48,518 nt of DNA, taken from positions 1-48,518 of the forward strand of contig JAQQAI010000012.1 in the NCBI GenBank assembly GCA_028532915.1. The letters run 5' to 3'. Below, piece by piece: positions 43,834 through 48,518 of the stretch. A model generated the notes under the pieces. It worked only from the letters and a program-made list of their open reading frames with translations, did no database searches and was not told the origin of the DNA. Every line of letters starts with the position of its first letter. Position 1 is the first letter of the stretch. The position numbers and the translations under genes were made by a program. This stretch comes from Sphaerochaetaceae bacterium. GTDB taxonomy: Bacteria > Spirochaetota > Spirochaetia > Sphaerochaetales > Sphaerochaetaceae.

Positions 43834-44120
43834 CCAGATGTTCTGTATTTTAGAGAGGATGTCCCTGAATCTTTCGATTCTCGGGTGGGAGACATCTATT
43901 ACTGCTTTGGTGAAAACCCCTCTGGAGCTGTAGGGCGAACGTATCACTACCAGTAGTCTTACCGTTTTTCCTGACGTACAGGATCAAATTGAGTGCCTAT
44001 CACCTTGGTGGTAGGAAGTAAGGTGGAACCGCGGAAACATGACCCTTCATGTTCTCGTCCTTACCAGAGCCATAGTAATGTGGTTAAGGAGGAAGAGAAG
44101 ATGAAGGGTTTTCTTTTTCC
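43830..44120 (+). promoter_or_regulatory. T-box riboswitch (tRNA-Thr sensing) controlling thrS
   Basis: The T-box motif AAGGTGGAACCGCG lies at 44020-44033. Before it come a Stem I region (43834-43925, with an AGAGAGG/CCTCT base and a GATGTC/GACATC arm), a CCTG/CAGG hairpin (43970-43982) and Stem III (43996-44015). The antiterminator pairs AAGG (44020-44023) with CCTT (44059-44062) and AACATG with CATGTT. The competing terminator pairs CCCTTCAT (44043-44050) with ATGAAGGG (44101-44108), continues as TTCTC/GAGAA and TCC/GGA pairs, and ends in TTTTCTTTTT (44109-44118). Thr codons ACT (43901) and ACC (43916) lie on the 3' side of Stem I; I cannot tell which is the specifier. Uncharged tRNA-Thr would favour readthrough into thrS. 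Confidence 0.9.
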
Positions 44121-44152
44121 GATGAGATGGAAACTGTAGAAGGAGATTTTAA

Positions 44153-45901
44153 ATGGCTAATAAACAACCAGTTGATGAAAAATTGGCAAAGATCAGACAC
44201 TCGATGTCACACGTGATGGCAGAAGCTGTCCTGCAGATGTTCCCGGACGCACAGATAGCGATCGGTCCTGCGATAGAGAACGGTTTCTATTATGATTTCG
44301 ATCTTCCAAGAACATTGACAAGTGATGACCTCGAAGAGATCACACAGCGGATGAAAGATATCATCAAAGAAGACAAAGAGTTCAAGAGAATCGTGGTAAG
44401 CAGAGACGAGGCGAAGAAGATGTTTGCCGGTCAGACCTATAAGATGGAGCTCATCGATGCCATCGAAGAGGATCAGGAAGTATCGATCTATAATCAGGGA
44501 GGATTCACAGATCTCTGTAAAGGGCCTCATGTCGGTTCGACAAAGGAGCTTAATCCCGGGGCTTTCAAGCTGCTTTCGATTGCGGGTGCATACTGGAGAG
44601 GAAAAGAGACAAATCCCATGCTTACCAGAATCTATGCGACAGCGTGGAACAATCCGAAGGAACTGCGTCTCTATCTGACAAAACTCGAAGAGATCGAGAA
44701 ACGGGACCACAGAAAACTCGGAAAAGAGCTCGATCTGTTCAGTTTCCATGAAGAAGCGGGTCCCGGACTGGTATACTGGCACCCCCGCGGGGCCAGAATC
44801 AAGCTGGCAATAGAGAATTTCTGGAAAGATCAGCATTACAAGAACGGATATGAGATGGTCAGTACACCTCACGTCGGTAAATCTTGGTTATGGGAAACCA
44901 GCGGGCACCTCGATTTCTATAAGGAGAGCATGTACTCCCCCATGGAGATGGATAAGGCCGATTATTATGCGAAACCGATGAACTGTCCTTTTCATATCAT
45001 GATCTATCAAAACGGTAAGCACTCCTATAAAGATCTTCCGTTCAGATGGGCTGAACTCGGGACCGTCTACCGCTATGAGAAGGCGGGAGCTCTTCATGGT
45101 CTGATGCGGGTCAGAGGCTTTACTCAGGATGATGCACATCTTATCTGTACTCCCGATCAGATGGAAGAGGAAATCAAGGAAGTCCTCAGATTCTCTCTGT
45201 TCATGCTGCGATCCTTCGGATTCACCGAAATCGCGGCATACCTGTCCACCAAGCCTGCCAAGAGTGTCGGCGGACAGGAACAGTGGGATGCGGCGACTCA
45301 GTCTCTCCGTACAGCTATCGAAAATGAAGGTCTGCAGTATGATATCGATGAAGGCGGCGGAGCCTTCTACGGACCGAAGATCGATCTGAAGGTGAAAGAT
45401 GCTCTCGGAAGAGAATGGCAGCTTTCCACAGTCCAGTTCGATTTCAATCTGCCTGAAAGATTCGATATGGTCTTCGTGGACTCCGACGGAGTTGAAAAAC
45501 GGCCGTATATGATACACAGAGCCCTTCTCGGTTCTATCGAACGGTTCTTCGGAGTTCTTGTCGAACATTTCGGCGGAGCCTTCCCTCTGTGGCTTGCTCC
45601 CGAACAGGTTTGCGTGATTCCTGTCGCGAAACATTTTAACGGCTACGGTGAACAGGTAATGCAGAAACTGAAGGAAAAAGGATTCAGGGTTTATATCGAC
45701 GACAGTGACGACAGGATGAATGCGAAGATAAGAAAGGCTCAGAAGATGAAAGTCCCCCATATGCTTATTCTTGGAGAACAGGAAGAGGCTCAAGGTGCGA
45801 TCTCTGTCCGCTACAGGACCGGGAAGCAGGAGAATGGGATTGCGTTCGACACCTATGTGGAAATGCTTGCTGACCGTATCGAAAAACACGAGATGGTGTA
45901 A
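44153..45901 (+). CDS. thrS: Threonyl-tRNA synthetase lacking the TGS domain
   Basis: The enzyme charges tRNA-Thr and edits mischarged serine. The 582-aa protein begins almost directly with the editing domain (HSMSHVMAEAV, residues 16-26; TDLCKGPHVG), so the N-terminal TGS domain of about 60 residues found in 640-aa relatives is missing. The class II catalytic core follows, with MNCPFHIMIY (zinc Cys), RVRGFTQDDAHL (motif 2 and zinc His), MIHRALLGSIERFFG (zinc His and motif 3), then the anticodon-binding domain (about 480-582). AGAAGGAG lies 7 bases before the ATG. It is controlled by the T-box and leads an operon with the carboxypeptidase and the phosphatidyltransferase. Confidence 0.96.
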   Translation: MANKQPVDEKLAKIRHSMSHVMAEAVLQMFPDAQIAIGPAIENGFYYDFDLPRTLTSDDLEEITQRMKDIIKEDKEFKRIVVSRDEAKKMFAGQTYKMELIDAIEEDQEVSIYNQGGFTDLCKGPHVGSTKELNPGAFKLLSIAGAYWRGKETNPMLTRIYATAWNNPKELRLYLTKLEEIEKRDHRKLGKELDLFSFHEEAGPGLVYWHPRGARIKLAIENFWKDQHYKNGYEMVSTPHVGKSWLWETSGHLDFYKESMYSPMEMDKADYYAKPMNCPFHIMIYQNGKHSYKDLPFRWAELGTVYRYEKAGALHGLMRVRGFTQDDAHLICTPDQMEEEIKEVLRFSLFMLRSFGFTEIAAYLSTKPAKSVGGQEQWDAATQSLRTAIENEGLQYDIDEGGGAFYGPKIDLKVKDALGREWQLSTVQFDFNLPERFDMVFVDSDGVEKRPYMIHRALLGSIERFFGVLVEHFGGAFPLWLAPEQVCVIPVAKHFNGYGEQVMQKLKEKGFRVYIDDSDDRMNAKIRKAQKMKVPHMLILGEQEEAQGAISVRYRTGKQENGIAFDTYVEMLADRIEKHEMV

Positions 45902-45913
45902 GGAGGAACGTCT

Positions 45914-47431
45914 ATGGACAAGGAGAATGCACTGAAGACTCTGCGTTCGATCGATAATGAGCTGGTCCTGCTTGAACATATCACTGCCACGCTGTACTGG
46001 GATCAGGAAGAAGCCCCTCCTCTCGCACAGGAGGAGAGGTCCCGTCAGATCGGTCTGCTGGAGAAGAAGATTCATGAACTTGCCACGGGAGATTCTCTTA
46101 TGGAGGCGCTCGTCTCTCTGGGAGCTGACGAGAAGAAGAAAGACGGCGATGATGACCTGGATCCTGAAACGAAGGCTCTGGTGCGTCAACGTTACAGACA
46201 GCTGTCGAAGGAGAGTCGGTTGAGTTCAGATTTCGTCCGGACTTTCTCCGAGACGACGAGTTCAGCCCATCAGGTGTGGGCAAAAGCCCGTCAGGATAGT
46301 GATTTCTCCCTATTCGAACCCGTGCTGGAGAAGATTGTGGGTCTTCTTCAGCAGAAGGCAGACTTCTACGGTTTCGAAGATGATCCGTATGATCCTCTCC
46401 TTGATAACTTTGAGCCGGGGATGAAAGCTCGGGATGTGGAAAGTGTTTTCTCTCCCTTGGAGAAGCAGCTGCAGTATATAGTGGAACAGCTGCGCGGACG
46501 GCCTGAAGTCGATGACTCGTTTCTGTATCAGAGCTATCCGGTTGATCTTCAGAAAAAATTCAGCGATAAAGTACTGAATGCTATGGGTTTCGATTTCGAC
46601 CGGGGGAAGGTCGGGCTGTCGACTCATCCGTATACGACTACTCTCGGAGCCGATGATATCCGTATCACGACCCGTTATACGGAGGCGAGTGTTGCCAGTC
46701 CTCTCTATTCGATAATTCATGAAGGGGGACATGCACTGTACGAGATGGGTGTCTCTCACGGATCGTTGAAAGGTACGTGTCTGGCGAATGCAGCCTCACT
46801 GGCTTTTCATGAAAGCCAGTCCCGTCTATGGGAAAATATGGTAGGCAGAAGCAGGGAGTTCTGGCACTGTTTCTATCCTGAATTCTCTAGGCTGTTTCCG
46901 GCCCAGCTGAAAAATGTTGATGAAGAAGCATTCTATCAGGCGATAAACAGGGTGAAACCCGGTACGATCAGAGTGGATGCCGACGAGGTGACCTATTCTC
47001 TGCATATTATCCTTCGTTTCAATCTTGAACGTAAGCTTCTTTCAGGGGCTTTGGCTGTCAAAGATCTGAGAGACGCCTGGAATGATGAGCTCAGGCGCCT
47101 TTTGGGTGTTGACGTTATGAGTGACAAAGAAGGTGTCCTCCAGGATGTTCACTGGTCTATGGGAGAGTTCGGTTATTTTCCCACCTATGCTCTGGGGAAT
47201 GTCTATGCTGCGCAGATTTACGATGCGATGAAAAATGAGGTCGATGTCGATTCGGTGATCGAAGGTGGTGATTTTTCACCTATTCACGATTATCTGAACA
47301 AGAACGTCTATTCTTTCGGATCGATACATGACCCGAAGGATCTGCTGATGAAAGTTACCAAAGAAGACCTCGACGCGTCTCACTACATCTCTTATCTTAC
47401 TAAAAAATATGTTTCGCAGGAGGGGTATTGA
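45914..47431 (+). CDS. Carboxypeptidase, M32 (Taq) family
   Basis: The 505-aa enzyme is a zinc carboxypeptidase of the all-helical M32 family. It shows the zinc motif HEGGH in SIIHEGGHALYEMG (about residues 267-280), the downstream zinc glutamate in HESQSRLWEN (about 297-306), and the family segments TRYTEAS and GTIRVDADEVTYSLHI. It trims C-terminal residues from peptides in the cytoplasm. AGGAGG lies 8 bases before the ATG, 12 bases after thrS. Its stop shares one base with the next start codon (TGATG). Confidence 0.94.
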   Translation: MDKENALKTLRSIDNELVLLEHITATLYWDQEEAPPLAQEERSRQIGLLEKKIHELATGDSLMEALVSLGADEKKKDGDDDLDPETKALVRQRYRQLSKESRLSSDFVRTFSETTSSAHQVWAKARQDSDFSLFEPVLEKIVGLLQQKADFYGFEDDPYDPLLDNFEPGMKARDVESVFSPLEKQLQYIVEQLRGRPEVDDSFLYQSYPVDLQKKFSDKVLNAMGFDFDRGKVGLSTHPYTTTLGADDIRITTRYTEASVASPLYSIIHEGGHALYEMGVSHGSLKGTCLANAASLAFHESQSRLWENMVGRSREFWHCFYPEFSRLFPAQLKNVDEEAFYQAINRVKPGTIRVDADEVTYSLHIILRFNLERKLLSGALAVKDLRDAWNDELRRLLGVDVMSDKEGVLQDVHWSMGEFGYFPTYALGNVYAAQIYDAMKNEVDVDSVIEGGDFSPIHDYLNKNVYSFGSIHDPKDLLMKVTKEDLDASHYISYLTKKYVSQEGY

Positions 47432-48027
47432 TGAATCTTCCGAATAAAATTACTGTCACCCGTCTGGTGCTGACTCCTATGTTCTTCATTGTGTTCTTTC
47501 TGCCGCAATGGATCGACCCTTCTTTATCGGCAGCATCGGCGGTGTTGATGCTGGTGCTGTGGGCTCTGATAGAAATCTCTGATCTTGCAGACGGCATAAT
47601 CGCGCGGAAATATCATCTTGTTACCGATCTGGGAAAGGTGATGGATCCCTTCAGTGATACTCTTGCCCGCCTTACTTACTTTGTATGCCTCGCAGCGGTG
47701 TCTGTGATGCCTGTGTGGGCCTTTATCATCATCATGTACAGAGAGTTCTCGATCCTCTTTCTGAGAATGCTCATGATGAAGACGGGGAAGGCGGTTGCCG
47801 CAAACAGCTGGGGAAAGGCGAAGGCTGTGATGTATGCTGTCAGCGGTGTCGCGGGAATCATCTATGTATCGGTTTCCCGTCTGATTGAAAGTCAGAACTG
47901 GAAGAGTTTTGCCGACCCGGTGATGCTTATATTGTTCATTTTGGCGGCATTATTTTCTCTGATTTCCTTTTTTACTTACGTGCTATCGATTTACAGAAGC
48001 AGGGCTCTTGCAGATCTGTCGCGATAA
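47431..48027 (+). CDS. pgsA: CDP-alcohol phosphatidyltransferase (phosphatidylglycerophosphate synthase-like)
   Basis: The 198-aa membrane protein has the full family signature in DLADGIIARKYH followed by GKVMDPFSD, i.e. D-G-x2-A-R-x8-G-x3-D-x3-D, and about six helices. The N-terminus NLPNKITVTRLVLTP is typical of PgsA, which makes phosphatidylglycerophosphate from CDP-diacylglycerol and glycerol 3-phosphate. The exact alcohol is not proven by sequence. ATG at 47431 has AGGAGGGG 5 bases upstream and overlaps the preceding stop by one base; a TTG three bases earlier is too close to the ribosome-binding site. Confidence 0.9.
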   Translation: MNLPNKITVTRLVLTPMFFIVFFLPQWIDPSLSAASAVLMLVLWALIEISDLADGIIARKYHLVTDLGKVMDPFSDTLARLTYFVCLAAVSVMPVWAFIIIMYREFSILFLRMLMMKTGKAVAANSWGKAKAVMYAVSGVAGIIYVSVSRLIESQNWKSFADPVMLILFILAALFSLISFFTYVLSIYRSRALADLSR

Positions 48028-48196
48028 GGTGATTTTCTCCTTAATTTGATATTTTTTTCAATATTTTTCGAAAACCTACTAGACGTATTTGTCTAAAACG
48101 GGTAGTATCCCCTTCGTTGCCTAAAACAACATCGGCTGAAAAAACGGTGAGACAGAGGGCAATGAGAAATTAAAAAAAAGAGTTCAGCAAAAACGC
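48028..48196. other. Intergenic region between pgsA and the rRNA promoter
   Basis: No gene was seen. A hairpin TAGAC/GTCTA around GTATTT sits near 48080-48096 with loosely pairing flanks, possibly a weak terminator for the thrS operon. An A-rich tract (48167-48182) directly upstream of the promoter resembles an UP element. Confidence 0.45.
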
Positions 48197-48226
48197 TTGA
48201 CACTTTGATGAGATTTCTGGTATAAC
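48197..48226 (+). promoter_or_regulatory. Strong promoter, probably of an rRNA operon
   Basis: TTGACA (48197-48202) and TATAAC (48221-48226) are 18 bases apart with an A-rich stretch upstream. Transcription would begin near 48233. The strength and the leader that follows fit an rRNA promoter. Confidence 0.65.
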
Positions 48227-48232
48227 AGTCGA

Positions 48233-48507
48233 GCGCCTCAACGAGAGGTTGCGAGATAAACGGCCGAAAGGCTGAGATTTTTGACAGAGATATAAGAGAA
48301 GAGAAGGAAGGAATAGCAGAGTAACGATTACCGGTTTCGGTCGTTGGTTACGATGCAGACAACGAAAGTTGTTTAGGAAGTGTAAGGGCTTCCAAGTCAA
48401 TTCAAAACGAATAGAAGTAAAAAGCTAACGTTTGGCTGTCGAAAGGCAGCGCGAGATGACAGGGGAAGACTTAAAGTTGAATAAACTCCGGCATTTATGT
48501 CGGAACT
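48233..48507 (+). ncRNA. Structured leader, probably the 5' leader of a 16S rRNA transcript
   Basis: About 275 bases without a reading frame contain a series of hairpins: 48236-48248; 48261-48274 (GAAA loop); 48321-48351 (GTAAC/GTTAC with ACCG/CGGT inside); 48359-48372 (ACAAC/GTTGT, GAAA loop); 48376-48393 (GGAAG/CTTCC); 48435-48450 (GAAA loop); 48487-48504 (TCCGGC/GTCGGA). Leaders of rRNA operons carry processing and antitermination elements of this kind. A different structured RNA cannot be excluded. Confidence 0.55.
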
Positions 48508-48518
48508 TATATAACGGA
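48508..48518 (+). rRNA. Probable extreme 5' end of 16S rRNA, cut by the window edge
   Basis: The window ends TTATATAACGGA. In many bacteria the 16S gene begins with a similar sequence just before GAGTTTGATCCTGGCTCAG (for example TTTATCGGAGAGTTTG in Bacillus). The decisive bases lie outside the window, so this rests on context and a short match. Confidence 0.4.

Noticed and set aside
44888-46189. Long open frame of about 430 codons on the minus strand opposite thrS
   Set aside because: It runs antisense to clearly recognised ThrRS and carboxypeptidase genes, has no family resemblance, and its composition is that of a shadow frame.

Overview
The window looks like a chromosomal segment of a spirochaete. 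Sphaerochaeta or a close relative is my best guess, with moderate confidence and from gene content only. Supporting points are the vitamin-B12-dependent ribonucleotide reductase, pyruvate:ferredoxin oxidoreductase, rubredoxin, a Treponema-type 6-phosphofructokinase, groEL without groES beside it, a small RRM protein, SecD/SecF with large extra periplasmic segments, and a free-methionine sulfoxide reductase. This set suggests a fermentative, anaerobic or oxygen-wary cell. Base composition by eye is a little under 50% G+C. Coding density is high, and no insertion sequence, prophage, CRISPR array or tRNA gene was seen.

Layout. 1-4330: 3' end of nrdJ, then nifJ behind its own promoter and a perfect 9-bp inverted repeat. 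4401-7830: nitroreductase, MFS transporter, a 53-aa rubredoxin and a WYL-type regulator. 7948-15732: slyX facing a leftward housekeeping cluster dnaE-yggT-recG-rsmD-acyl-ACP thioesterase. 15813-19172: a three-gene molybdenum-hydroxylase-like operon whose cofactor motifs are degenerate. 19278-24320: ligA, an aminotransferase, a lone ModE-type DNA-binding domain and phosphofructokinase, packed as one operon. 24321-24725: a non-coding stretch with hairpins, an AT-rich patch and tandem terminator-like repeats. 24726-26840: pgi and argR, with ARG-box-like palindromes over the argR promoter. 26983-29380: lemA and a DUF2207 membrane protein. 29454-31443: the RRM gene diverges from a two-gene operon resembling plant VTE5 and VTE6, whose first gene appears to be leaderless. 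31534-35208: glycerate kinase, then leftward a redox trio (TlpA, a 50-aa CXXC membrane peptide, a NapH-like ferredoxin protein) and an EamA transporter. 35446-40855: groEL, yajC-secD-secF. 40936-43833: ispH, a HAD phosphatase, rex and the sulfoxide reductase gene. 43810-48027: a T-box riboswitch controlling thrS, followed by an M32 carboxypeptidase and a CDP-alcohol phosphatidyltransferase. 48028-48518: a strong promoter and a hairpin-rich leader that seems to run into a 16S rRNA gene at the window edge.

How the genes fit together. Central carbon metabolism is represented by phosphofructokinase, glucose-6-phosphate isomerase, glycerate kinase and pyruvate:ferredoxin oxidoreductase. Redox sensing and repair are represented by Rex, rubredoxin, nitroreductase, the TlpA group and the sulfoxide reductase. 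Isoprenoid supply (IspH) may connect to the VTE5/VTE6-like pair, which could phosphorylate prenyl alcohols in two steps.

The most interesting items are the T-box in a probable spirochaete, the leaderless VTE5/VTE6-like operon, the molybdenum-hydroxylase-like complex with degenerate motifs, and the TlpA/CXXC/NapH redox trio. Functions are inferred from motifs read by eye. No database search was possible.
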